From assembly GCF_002135375.1 (NCBI RefSeq), contig NZ_NEGH01000006.1:50587-114586 (forward strand): a stretch of DNA of 64,000 nucleotides, written 5' to 3'. A program made the position numbers and the translations under genes. This stretch comes from Acinetobacter sp. ANC 4558 (GTDB taxonomy: Bacteria; Pseudomonadota; Gammaproteobacteria; Pseudomonadales; Moraxellaceae). The notes under the pieces were generated by a model, which saw nothing but the letters and a program-made list of their open reading frames with translations, was not told the DNA's origin and ran no database searches. Of the stretch, positions 55,955 to 64,000 are shown one piece after another. The stretch's first letter is position 1, and each line of letters opens with the position of its first letter.

Positions 55955-56610
55955 TTGAGTTATATGTCAAAGAACATTCTTGGTTACATCAACTTTCTGC
56001 TCGATGGAAGTTTTTAGGGTTAATTGTTTTTGTTACAGCCTTAAGCCTAAGCCCTAATCTTCTTTCTTATATCGGTTTTTGGGTTGTTCTTGTTGCTGTT
56101 TACTGGAGTGCATCGTTAGGATTTAAGCATATTTTCAAAATCTTTATTCGCTTACTTCCTTTTATTGTGCTGATTGTATCGGCACAAGCATTAACCATTG
56201 GCTGGGAGCATGGCGTTCGTTTATCTGCACAGCTTTATATTGCAGTTTTAGCCGCAGGTCTTTTAACGCTAACAACGAATATTTCAGAAATGTTAGACAC
56301 ATTTGAATGGGCATTAAGCCCTTTAGAGAAATTAGGAATAGATACATGGCGTATCTGCTTAGTTTTGACATTAACGCTACGTTCTATTCCCACGGTATCA
56401 AGAGCATTCCAAGTGTCAAATGATGCATGGAAAGCAAGAGGATTTGGTCGAGCAAGACATCATATTATTTTACCAACGTTAATTCGAATGTTTAGAAGCA
56501 GTGAGAAAATTGGTGATGCAATTTCTGCACGAAATATGGATGTTTCTCCTCCCAAAGAGCCTGAAGACACCGTACAAAAGATTAAGATTGTGAATGAGTA
56601 CAAAGTATGA
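55951..56610 (+). CDS. bioN: ECF transporter T component
   Basis: 219-residue CbiQ/EcfT-family membrane protein with about five hydrophobic segments and the two coupling helices: SNDAWKARGFG and SARNMD carry the Ala-Arg-Gly-type signature (ARG, ARN) that contacts the ATPase. It forms the transmembrane coupling unit of BioMNY. Its start overlaps bioM and its stop overlaps the DszC-like gene (ATGA in both cases), so the importer is translationally coupled to the flavoprotein. Confidence 0.92.
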   Translation: MIELYVKEHSWLHQLSARWKFLGLIVFVTALSLSPNLLSYIGFWVVLVAVYWSASLGFKHIFKIFIRLLPFIVLIVSAQALTIGWEHGVRLSAQLYIAVLAAGLLTLTTNISEMLDTFEWALSPLEKLGIDTWRICLVLTLTLRSIPTVSRAFQVSNDAWKARGFGRARHHIILPTLIRMFRSSEKIGDAISARNMDVSPPKEPEDTVQKIKIVNEYKV

Positions 56611-57824
56611 CAGCGGTACATGTGATTAAGAGTGAATCGGAAATTAGCTATATTTTAAATCGTATTGTTCCTAGAATTGCTCAACATGCGATAGATCGTG
56701 ATTTCCAAGGTCTAATTGCAAATGAGGCAATAGAATTGATTGCTCAAAGTGGTTTGTTGGCACTGAATGTACCAAAGGAATTTGGCGGCGTTGATGCAAG
56801 TGCAGTGAGTATTGCAAATGTATGCCAGAAAATTGCTGAAGCAGATCCTTCAGTATCTCAATTATTTCAACCACATTTTGCCGCAGTGGATGCTTTAAGT
56901 CGTGTCGGAACAGTAGAACAACAACAGAAGTTTTTTCATGAAGTATTGGATGGTGCGTGGATTGGTAATGGAACCAATGAAATTGGTGTTCCACGCGGAG
57001 AGAAACACTTACTGACAAAACTTCAAGCTTTGGACGATGGCTCTGGTTATGTGCTAAATGGTAAAAAATTCTATAGTACTGGTGCAAGTATTGCGCGTTG
57101 GATTGCTGTTATGGCAAAAGATCCGCATGATCGACTTGGTGTTGCTTATGTACATCGTGATGCCATTGGTTTAACCATTGAGCAAGACTGGAATAGTTTT
57201 GGTCAGAGAGGAACATCCAGTGGTACTACAGAATTCAAAGATGTCTTTATTTCAAAGGAAAACTTTGTCGAGCGATGGAGAATCTTTGAACAACCTCAAT
57301 GTCATGGTGCTTTTGGGCAATTACATCATATTGCTTTAGATTTAGGCATTATGGATGCAGCATTAAAAGATGCGGTAACATTTGTTCGTGATAAATCTCG
57401 CCCATCTGCTGAGTCGCCTTATACACGAAATACTGAAGATCCTGTGGTGATTCGGAACTTTGGTGAATTTGATATTCAACGTCGTGCAGCACAAGCTTTA
57501 TTAGAGACGGCAGCACGAACATATGATTTATATGATGCTGAAATTCGAAATCCAAGTTCAAAAGAAGCAGCAGAACAAGCCGCTGCTGAAGTATCACTTG
57601 CGATTGCCGCAGCAAAAACATTTACGGCTCAAAATGCCTTAACTATATCAAGTCATATTTTTGAACATATGGGTGCTAGTGGCACAGATCGTAGGTTTGC
57701 TTATGATCGACATTGGCGTAATACACGGACGCATTCTTTACATGATCCAATTAGATGGAAAATTCATCATTTGGGTAACTTTCGCTTAAATGGGATTTTA
57801 CCACCGAATAGCGGCATCCTTTAA
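56607..57824 (+). CDS. DszC/SfnC-like flavin monooxygenase (acyl-CoA dehydrogenase fold)
   Basis: 405-residue protein of the acyl-CoA dehydrogenase fold that belongs with DszC, SfnC and related FMNH2-dependent oxygenases, not true fatty acyl-CoA dehydrogenases. It has LNVPKEFGGVDASA, GNGTNEIG, LNGKKFYSTGASIARWIAVMA, RGTSSGTTEF and a terminal RWKIHHLGNFRLNG. Catalytic Glu of acyl-CoA dehydrogenases is not in its usual place. DszC oxidises thiophene sulfur to the sulfone with reduced flavin. Its start overlaps the bioN stop, linking it to uptake of the ECF substrate. I infer oxygenation of a sulfur heterocycle; the exact substrate is open. Confidence 0.82.
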   Translation: MTAVHVIKSESEISYILNRIVPRIAQHAIDRDFQGLIANEAIELIAQSGLLALNVPKEFGGVDASAVSIANVCQKIAEADPSVSQLFQPHFAAVDALSRVGTVEQQQKFFHEVLDGAWIGNGTNEIGVPRGEKHLLTKLQALDDGSGYVLNGKKFYSTGASIARWIAVMAKDPHDRLGVAYVHRDAIGLTIEQDWNSFGQRGTSSGTTEFKDVFISKENFVERWRIFEQPQCHGAFGQLHHIALDLGIMDAALKDAVTFVRDKSRPSAESPYTRNTEDPVVIRNFGEFDIQRRAAQALLETAARTYDLYDAEIRNPSSKEAAEQAAAEVSLAIAAAKTFTAQNALTISSHIFEHMGASGTDRRFAYDRHWRNTRTHSLHDPIRWKIHHLGNFRLNGILPPNSGIL

Positions 57825-57883
57825 CACGTTTTAATTTCTTCCTTAAATTTTTTACACTCTTGAATGGGTGGGAGCTCTTACAC

Positions 57884-58723
57884 ATGGCAGTTTGGTTTAT
57901 TACAGGTACAAGTCGCGGTTTAGGTCATTTTTTAGTTAAAAACTTATTGGATCAAGGACATCAAGTTGTATCGTTAAGTCGTCATTCAGATATCGGAATT
58001 CAACATGCACAGTTATTGAATGTGCAGGTGGATTTACTGAATGCTGAGAGTGTTCAAAATGCAGTACAGCAAACGGTTGCGCGTTTTGGTCATATTGATT
58101 ATGTAGTTAACAATGCGGGACGTGGCTTATTAGGTGCAATTGAGGAAGCAAGTCCTGAAGAAATTTCACAAGTTTTTGATTTAAACGTCAATGCTGTTAT
58201 TAACGTCATTCAGCAAGTATTGCCTGTACTACGTGAGCAAAAATCAGGTGTCGTTATTAATGTGAGTTCTTTAGCAGGTATTACAGGTGCGCAGTCATGG
58301 GGCGTATATTCTGCAAGTAAATTTGCTGTAGAAGGTTTAAGTGAAGCCTTAGCAAAAGAAGTGGGTGCTTTTGGTATTAAAGTATTAATTGTTGAGCCTG
58401 GTATTTTAAGAACTGAGTTTTTGAATGATGCATCATTATTGGTGAGTAAAAAGCAATTAGATGCCTACGCAGAAACAGTGGGTGTTGCACGCCAGCAACT
58501 ATCAACAAATCGTAATCAACAACCTGGAAATCCAGATTTAGCAGCGCAATATATTATTCAACATGTAGAAAATAATTTATCTACAGCGGGTATTGCAGAG
58601 CGTTTAATTGTTGGTGCAGACGCGAAAAAATTCATTCACAATAAGTTTTTAATTTTAGAAAAACAAATTCAGCAAAATTTAAAAGCTGATTTTGCAATCG
58701 AATATGAAGAGGCACTCACATGA
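57884..58723 (+). CDS. Short-chain dehydrogenase/reductase
   Basis: 279-residue SDR. It has the cofactor motif TGTSRGLG at the N-terminus, NNAGRGLLGAIEE, the Ser in INVSSLAG and YSASKFAVEG (Tyr/Lys). The R in TSRGLG followed by SLSRHS suggests NADP. ATG 57884 is preferred over TTG 57860. Its stop overlaps the next gene by ATGA, so it is in the same operon as the importer and flavin monooxygenases. It probably acts on an alcohol or aldehyde made by those enzymes. Confidence 0.88.
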   Translation: MAVWFITGTSRGLGHFLVKNLLDQGHQVVSLSRHSDIGIQHAQLLNVQVDLLNAESVQNAVQQTVARFGHIDYVVNNAGRGLLGAIEEASPEEISQVFDLNVNAVINVIQQVLPVLREQKSGVVINVSSLAGITGAQSWGVYSASKFAVEGLSEALAKEVGAFGIKVLIVEPGILRTEFLNDASLLVSKKQLDAYAETVGVARQQLSTNRNQQPGNPDLAAQYIIQHVENNLSTAGIAERLIVGADAKKFIHNKFLILEKQIQQNLKADFAIEYEEALT

Positions 58724-60021
58724 GTGTTTCACGCTCCATGCATTTAGCCTTAGTGATTGGCGATGTTGGATTCCATCAAGCTGCTTGGCGGCTTGATGGG
58801 AGCCATGCTGATCAATTGGCTCGTTTAGATGTATTTAAAAGTATTGCTCAACGTGCAGAACAGGCAAATTTAGACAGTTTATTTGTAGCCGATGTTTTGG
58901 GGTTTGATGTGGCATCGGTCGAAAGTTGGCCAACCAATCAATTAGAACCATTGACGTTATTAAGTGCGTTGTCAGCAGTGACGCAAAAGATCGGATTAAT
59001 TGGTACGCAGTCGAGTACCTTTAATGAAGCGTATAGCATTGCAAGACAATTTTTATCTTTAGATCATTTAAGTAATGGGCGTGCTGGATGGAATGTCGTG
59101 ACATCACGCTCTGGACAGCAACACTATGGCTTGGAGCACTTACCCTCACATGACGACCGCTATGAACGTGCTGAAGAAGTCGCGATTGCTGTAAAGAAAT
59201 TGTGGGAAAGCTGGCAACCAGATGCGATTGTTTTAAATAAACACACTGGTATATATGCAACAGCAGAAAAAATTCAAGAAGTTGAGTTCAATGGTCAGCA
59301 CATCAAGTTAAAAGGTGCATTACCTAGTCCACGTTCTATACAAAATCGACCAGTGATTGTTCAGGCAGGATCGTCGGAAGAGGGTCGAAATTTTGCAGCA
59401 CAACACGCAGACATTGTGTTTACCATGCAACCATCGGCTTCAGATGCAAAAGCATTTTATCAAGATGTAAAACGTAGAGCAGTGAGTTTTGGTCGAAATG
59501 CAGATGATTTAAAAGTATTCCAAGGCATTACGCCATTTGTTGCAGAGACGATAGATGAAGCAGTCCGTATTAAAAATGAATTAGATGAACTGACAGATTA
59601 TACCTATGCATTAGCCAGATTTCAGCTCATTTTTAAAACATTGTCTGTGACAATAGAACAGTTAAATCAAGGCTTTACTACTAAACAGTTACAGCAGATG
59701 CAAGAAACTGAAAAAAGTACAACGGCACTGAAACTATATCAACTTGCATCCTCTAGAGCGACGCTTAAAGCGGTTTTGAATGCATTGGTCACTGCACGAG
59801 GACATTGGACACCTGTTGGCACAATTATTGATATCTCTAATCAGATGCAACAACGAGTGAATGAGTATTGTACTGATGGATTCATTATTTTGCCGTCCGA
59901 CTTACATCATGGACTCAATGGTTTTTTAGATGGCATTGTGCCTCATTTAAAGCGTAACCACGCATTTAGAGATGCGTATACGGGCGAGACCCTTCGGGCT
60001 CATCTCGGATTGAAATATTAA
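58720..60021 (+). CDS. LLM-class flavin monooxygenase (NtaA/SnaA/DszA type) 1
   Basis: 433-residue luciferase-like FMNH2-dependent monooxygenase. It has DSLFVADVLGFD near the N-terminus, LDHLSNGRAGWNVVTSRS, HDDRYERAEE and PVIVQAGSSEEGRNFAAQHAD, typical of the NtaA/DszA branch, which cleaves C-N or C-S bonds. It needs reduced flavin from a separate reductase, and none is encoded in this operon. The start is coupled to the SDR stop. Confidence 0.9.
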   Translation: MSVSRSMHLALVIGDVGFHQAAWRLDGSHADQLARLDVFKSIAQRAEQANLDSLFVADVLGFDVASVESWPTNQLEPLTLLSALSAVTQKIGLIGTQSSTFNEAYSIARQFLSLDHLSNGRAGWNVVTSRSGQQHYGLEHLPSHDDRYERAEEVAIAVKKLWESWQPDAIVLNKHTGIYATAEKIQEVEFNGQHIKLKGALPSPRSIQNRPVIVQAGSSEEGRNFAAQHADIVFTMQPSASDAKAFYQDVKRRAVSFGRNADDLKVFQGITPFVAETIDEAVRIKNELDELTDYTYALARFQLIFKTLSVTIEQLNQGFTTKQLQQMQETEKSTTALKLYQLASSRATLKAVLNALVTARGHWTPVGTIIDISNQMQQRVNEYCTDGFIILPSDLHHGLNGFLDGIVPHLKRNHAFRDAYTGETLRAHLGLKY

Positions 60022-60040
60022 AGATTGAATGGGATTAATC

Positions 60041-61417
60041 ATGTCACAAAGTAAAAATCATATCGGTAACAATGAGCTGTTTTTTAATGCTTTTGAACAG
60101 AATTGTGTATCATTAGCATACCACGGTGTTTGGGCACATCCAGAGTCACAGCGATTTGATTATACGCAACCAGAATTTTGGATTGACTTAGCAAAAACGC
60201 TAGAAAGAGGTGGGTTTGATAGCATATTTTTAGCAGATGTTGTTGGCGTACATGATCTTTATAAAGGGGGTTATCAGACATCACTTGAACAAGCGATGCA
60301 AACACCCGGTGGCGACCCAAGTGTGCTTATTCCTTTAATGAGCGCTGTAACAGAGCATTTAGGCTTCATTTTTACACAATCAATTTTGCAAGAGCCTCCT
60401 TTTAATTTTGCACGTCGTATTTCAACGTTAGATCATATTACGAAAGGTCGTGTAGGTTGGAATATTGTGACCTCCCATTTAGCAAGTGCCGCTAAAAATT
60501 TAGGTTGGGATGATTTACCAGAACATGATACGCGTTATGCGATGGCTTCTGAATATTTAGAAGCATGTGGTGCTTTATGGGAAAAAAGTTGGGAAGATGG
60601 TGCGGTTTTAAGAGATAAGCAAAATCGTAAATATGTAGATGGATCAAAGGTTCATCGTATTAATTATGAAGGGAAATACTATAAAGTTCCAGGTCCACAT
60701 TTATCTGAGCCATCTCCACAACGATCTCCTGTATTATTTCAAGCAGGTTCGTCCGAGGCTGGTCGTCAATTTGCAGCGGCCAATGCTGAAGCAATTTTCT
60801 TAGATTCATCTACACCTCTTGGTGCACAGCAAATTATTGCAGATGTTCGTAAGCGTGCAAAAGCATTAGGACGAAACCCTGAAGATATTTTATTTTTCCA
60901 AGGCTTAACTTTTGTGGTTGGGGGAAGCGATGAAGAAGCTCAGCGTAAAGATAAAAGTTATCGTGAATATCTGCATGAAGAAGCATTTGCTGCACAGTTA
61001 AGTAGTGCCGCAGGACAAGATATTTCGGCTGTGGATTTAAATACGCCTTTGGAAAAAATTAAAACCAATACGCAGCAGGGTTGGTTAAATAGTCTTCGAC
61101 AATCTGCACCTGATCAAAGTTGGACTTTGGGCAAAGTTTTACTGTGGCGCCGTAATAGACAACTTGTGGGTAGTCCTGAGCGCTTAGCAGATGTAATACA
61201 AACATGGAAAGACGCAGGTGTGGATGGAATTAATGTCACACATGTAATTTCCCCAGGAAGTTATGAAGATTTTGCAGATGGTCTTGCACCAGAGTTAAGA
61301 CGCAGAGGTTTATTGAAAACGGAATATCGTCCTGGAACATTGCGGGAAAAATTATACGGAAAAGGAGATCGTTTAGCGGCGGATCATCCTATTTCTAAAC
61401 GTAAATTAAGTTATTAA
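60041..61417 (+). CDS. LLM-class flavin monooxygenase (DszA type) 2
   Basis: 458-residue paralogue of the preceding enzyme. It has RGGFDSIFLADVVGVHD, LDHITKGRVGWNIVTSH, HDTRYAMASEYLEA, PVLFQAGSSEAGRQFAAANAEAIF and the DszA-like C-terminus DGINVTHVISPGSYEDF followed by LRRRGLLKTEYRPGTLREKL. Length and this C-terminus are closest to DszA, which opens the dibenzothiophene sulfone ring at C-S. ATG 60041 is preferred over ATG 60029. It follows the first copy by 19 bp. Confidence 0.9.
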   Translation: MSQSKNHIGNNELFFNAFEQNCVSLAYHGVWAHPESQRFDYTQPEFWIDLAKTLERGGFDSIFLADVVGVHDLYKGGYQTSLEQAMQTPGGDPSVLIPLMSAVTEHLGFIFTQSILQEPPFNFARRISTLDHITKGRVGWNIVTSHLASAAKNLGWDDLPEHDTRYAMASEYLEACGALWEKSWEDGAVLRDKQNRKYVDGSKVHRINYEGKYYKVPGPHLSEPSPQRSPVLFQAGSSEAGRQFAAANAEAIFLDSSTPLGAQQIIADVRKRAKALGRNPEDILFFQGLTFVVGGSDEEAQRKDKSYREYLHEEAFAAQLSSAAGQDISAVDLNTPLEKIKTNTQQGWLNSLRQSAPDQSWTLGKVLLWRRNRQLVGSPERLADVIQTWKDAGVDGINVTHVISPGSYEDFADGLAPELRRRGLLKTEYRPGTLREKLYGKGDRLAADHPISKRKLSY

Positions 61418-61432
61418 TGTAAATGGTTAAAT

Positions 61433-63577
61433 ATGGAAAATAAGTTAAGTCAGTTTAATCGGAAAGTATTGGTTGTGATGATTGCATTCGCCAGTACTGG
61501 AGCGATCAGTGCGGCTGAAATTAAATCATCTGATAAAGAAGAAGATGTGATTCAGCTGGATACAATATTGATCACTGCTGAAAAGAAATCAAGTCTACAA
61601 GCAGCAAAGCAAGCACTTGGGAAGGTTGCAGGTGGAACCAACTTAGTCAGTGCAGCGCAATTTGAAAAAGGGAAATCTGGGACAGCTGAAGAAATATTTG
61701 CCCTTCAACCAGGGATTTATGCAAAATCACCAGGCAATGAAGGTGCGAAAGTATCTATTCGTGGTTCAGGGGTTAATCGTGCACCTGGTGCGCATGCATC
61801 GGGCATACATGTGTTATTGGATGATATTCCTTTCACTGGACCAGGTGGAACACCGTATGAATTATTAGAACCTTTATGGATCAGTCGTGCTGATGTATTA
61901 AGAGGTGCCAATGGCTTTGATGTTGGTTCTTTAGCATTAGGTGGCGCCGTTAATTATGTGACGAAAACAGGGCGAGATGCAGAACGTTTACAATTAAGAT
62001 ATGAAGTAGGAAGTCGTGGTTTTCAGAAATATGCATTAAGTTCTGGGCAACAAATCGATAAACTTGATTATTACGTTTCTATTAATGGCTCAACGTATAA
62101 TGGTTATCAAGTTCACGGTTCTGGCGATAGTAAAGGGATTGCTGCAAATGTAGGTTACCAAATTACACCAGATCTAGAAACTCGATTTTATTTACGTTAT
62201 CGTGAAACGGAGCATGAAACACCTGGACGTTTAACGAAAAAACAAATTAAAGATGATCCAAGAGCTGCCAATCCATTTAATTTACAATATGATGCACAGC
62301 GAACCCAACCTGGTAGTACGTGGGTAGCGAATAAAACCACATTGAGCTTGGACAGTGGTGGAAAAATTCAGGCAAGTTTCGCATACCATCATTATCCAAT
62401 GGATTTAAAAGAAAGTTTATATCGAACTGATGTGAAATATAGTGATGTCACTGCAAGCTTGTCTTATTCACAGCCTTACGAATTATTTGGTTTAAACAGT
62501 GTTGCTAAAACTTCTATTCGAAGTACCACTCATCGACCTAATTCTGGGGTAAAAGAAACGCTACGTTTTAATGCCAATGGTTATGATGCAGGGACAGTCA
62601 CCCGACGATATACCTATCGTGGTTCAGATAATGTGATTCAATTGAGTAATGATTCTGAGCTTAAAGAGAATTTATGGTTAACATTGGGCGTTGCAGGGGT
62701 ATATACCAAGCGTGAAAGTGAAGTGTATTATCCAGTTACGGGTGAAAAGTTAAGCGAAGATAAATGGGATTTTGCACCTAGAATTGGTTTACGTTATGAG
62801 GTGAATCCAGAGCTTCATTTATATAGTAATCTTAGCAAGAGTGTTGAACCCCCACATCCTTGGTCACTGATTTGGGGGTCAAATAAATATTTCCCTCAAG
62901 GAAGCGGACCTGCAGCAGGACGTCATCGTGCTCCAATTCATTTAGATAATCAGGAAGCACAGACATTTGAATTCGGTGGTCGTGGAGAATTTGTACTCGG
63001 TTCTTGGGATGCCAGCTATTATTATTCAAAAGTTAAAAATGAATTATTGCTGGTTGAAATTTCACCAATGCCAAACTTGGTTGTTGCTGAATCTAATGCC
63101 AGTCGAACAATTCACCAAGGGGTTGAATTAGGACTGCATAGCTTATTGTTTAGTCATGACAGTTGGGGGGATTTATCGTTGCGTCAATCTTATACCTACA
63201 GTGATTTTAGATATAAGGATGATCCTGTCTTTGGTAAAAATCAGCTACCAGGTTTACCTAAACATTTTTATCAAGCACAGTTACGTATGGACTTTTATAG
63301 TGGTTGGTTTGCAAGTTTAAATACAGAATATGCATCTAAAGTTGCTGTAGATTATGCCAATACTTTCTATGCAGATGCTTTTAATATTTGGGGTTTAAGT
63401 ATTGGTTATCAACCAGAAAGTAAGAAGTGGAATACATGGATTGATTTCAAGAATATAGGTGATAAACATTATGCATCTACAATTTCACCTGGATATAACG
63501 ATAAAGGGCAAGATGTTGCACGATCATCGCCAGGAGAGGGTTTTTCAACGTATGCTGGAATATCGATAAACTTCTAA
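61433..63577 (+). CDS. TonB-dependent outer-membrane receptor
   Basis: 714-residue receptor. A signal peptide covers about residues 1-28 (ending AISAAE), followed by a TonB-box-like stretch (DTILITAEKK), the plug (about 60-180 with VSIRGSGVNRAPGAHASGI and LRGANGFDVGSLALGGAVNYVTKTG) and a 22-strand-type barrel that ends in GISINF. It lies 15 bp after the second monooxygenase gene, so it is probably in the same operon and brings the ECF substrate, or a larger conjugate of it, across the outer membrane. Iron siderophore uptake is an alternative for this family, but no siderophore gene is nearby. Confidence 0.9.
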   Translation: MENKLSQFNRKVLVVMIAFASTGAISAAEIKSSDKEEDVIQLDTILITAEKKSSLQAAKQALGKVAGGTNLVSAAQFEKGKSGTAEEIFALQPGIYAKSPGNEGAKVSIRGSGVNRAPGAHASGIHVLLDDIPFTGPGGTPYELLEPLWISRADVLRGANGFDVGSLALGGAVNYVTKTGRDAERLQLRYEVGSRGFQKYALSSGQQIDKLDYYVSINGSTYNGYQVHGSGDSKGIAANVGYQITPDLETRFYLRYRETEHETPGRLTKKQIKDDPRAANPFNLQYDAQRTQPGSTWVANKTTLSLDSGGKIQASFAYHHYPMDLKESLYRTDVKYSDVTASLSYSQPYELFGLNSVAKTSIRSTTHRPNSGVKETLRFNANGYDAGTVTRRYTYRGSDNVIQLSNDSELKENLWLTLGVAGVYTKRESEVYYPVTGEKLSEDKWDFAPRIGLRYEVNPELHLYSNLSKSVEPPHPWSLIWGSNKYFPQGSGPAAGRHRAPIHLDNQEAQTFEFGGRGEFVLGSWDASYYYSKVKNELLLVEISPMPNLVVAESNASRTIHQGVELGLHSLLFSHDSWGDLSLRQSYTYSDFRYKDDPVFGKNQLPGLPKHFYQAQLRMDFYSGWFASLNTEYASKVAVDYANTFYADAFNIWGLSIGYQPESKKWNTWIDFKNIGDKHYASTISPGYNDKGQDVARSSPGEGFSTYAGISINF

Positions 63578-63585
63578 TCTACTGC

Positions 63586-63605
63586 TAACGCCTTTACAGG
63601 TGTTA
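63586..63605 (+). terminator. Terminator after the TonB receptor
   Basis: TAACGCCT / AGGTGTTA stem with one G-T pair and a 4-base loop, followed by TTTAAAG, 8 bp after the stop. The rest of the gap to 63865 shows no gene. Confidence 0.5.
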
Positions 63606-63865
63606 TTTAAAGTCATATGAATTGCTTTATACGATTAACACACATCTTTGCTAGGTTGAATTAAATCAATTAAATCTTAATGTCTATGTGTAAGTCGTAA
63701 AAAGCAATCATCATTTTAGTTGCTATTGTTTTGTTCGATTGCGTGAAAGCAGTCGATTGAGCAATTCATTTCCTTGAGTTAAACGCACATGATTTCAGTT
63801 CATTTGAATTGGAAGGGATTGTTGTGTGCATTTTTTAAATCATTCCATTTTAAAGTAGCAAGATT

Positions 63866-64000
63866 ATGAATGATGAAAAACGCCCGATCTATAAACATGC
63901 GGTCTTTGTACAGCAAGATTTAGTATCAGTAACAGCGGTCAATATTAACTTTTCTGTTATCCAAGATCGACAGCCAAAATGGGGACATCAACGAAGTTTC
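63866..64000 (+). CDS. Start of an unidentified protein, cut by window end
   Basis: Open frame from ATG 63866 to the last base (45 codons), starting MNDEKRPIYKHAVFVQQDLV, with no signal peptide. Too little is visible to assign a family. It follows the terminator of the TonB receptor gene by about 260 bp, so it probably begins a new transcription unit. Confidence 0.45.
   Translation, partial: MNDEKRPIYKHAVFVQQDLVSVTAVNINFSVIQDRQPKWGHQRSF

Noticed and set aside
56671..57087. Reverse-strand ORF inside the DszC-like gene
   Set aside because: Antisense shadow with biased His/Gln/Leu content and no start context.
56607..57824. DszC-like protein as an ordinary acyl-CoA dehydrogenase
   Set aside because: Motifs and context with DszA-type oxygenases fit the flavin monooxygenase branch; no beta-oxidation partner genes are nearby.

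Overview
The window is a 64 kb AT-rich, gene-dense piece of a gammaproteobacterial chromosome. Gene content (hut genes, AAHS/ACS/MHS-type aromatic-acid transporters, OprD-like porins, many LysR regulators, a GdhA-type glutamate dehydrogenase) and codon use point to Acinetobacter or a close Moraxellaceae relative. This is inferred from protein families, since no rRNA or tRNA gene is present. I see no insertion sequence, CRISPR array or prophage. It reads as a catabolic and accessory region made of several self-contained modules.

Layout: (1) 1-2.9 kb: gadB (cut by the window edge) and gadC, an enteric-like glutamate decarboxylase/antiporter acid-resistance pair. (2) 3.1-7.4 kb: an NTF2-like protein, a LuxR-type regulator, an SDR and a MetA-type outer-membrane protein. 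A nearly identical 22-bp element lies about 80 bp upstream of both the NTF2-like gene and the SDR gene. (3) 7.4-9.7 kb: a tiny membrane-protein ORF, a VIT/CCC1 metal transporter and a decayed lipoprotein gene. (4) 9.75-20.2 kb: an AmiS/UreI amide channel, then hutU, hutI, hutG, a glutamate dehydrogenase and a histidine-ammonia-lyase homologue that has lost the MIO-forming Ala-Ser-Gly triad, followed by a NimR/NimT-like pair. (5) 20.4-26.9 kb: LysR/aspA, a DUF2000-LysE-AraC set, an aldo-keto reductase and a thioesterase. (6) 27.2-41.4 kb: a 3-phenylpropionate/cinnamate supercluster in which hca and mhp genes are interleaved, with porin, transporter and regulators. (7) 42-53.6 kb: a second aromatic module with amidase, NTF2-like protein, two-subunit Rieske oxygenase, reductase, porin, MFS and LysR, plus nitrilase/MHS transporter/LysR. 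(8) 53.7-63.6 kb: a CGNR regulator and an operon joining a biotin-type ECF importer (bioY, bioM, bioN) to a DszC-like flavoprotein, an SDR, two DszA/NtaA-type monooxygenases and a TonB receptor.

The two most interesting systems are in (4) and (8). In (4), the lyase keeps the HAL residues that bind imidazole and carboxylate but lacks the electrophilic cofactor and the residues that serve it. Its nearest functional precedent is ergothionase, which expels trimethylamine without MIO. Sitting with hutU-I-G-gdh, it suggests breakdown of a histidine betaine such as hercynine to urocanate and then to 2-oxoglutarate. In (8), translational coupling of a biotin-type importer to oxidative C-S cleaving enzyme families suggests uptake and oxidative attack on a sulfur heterocycle, possibly biotin or a relative. 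Both are inferences from sequence and context, not demonstrated functions.
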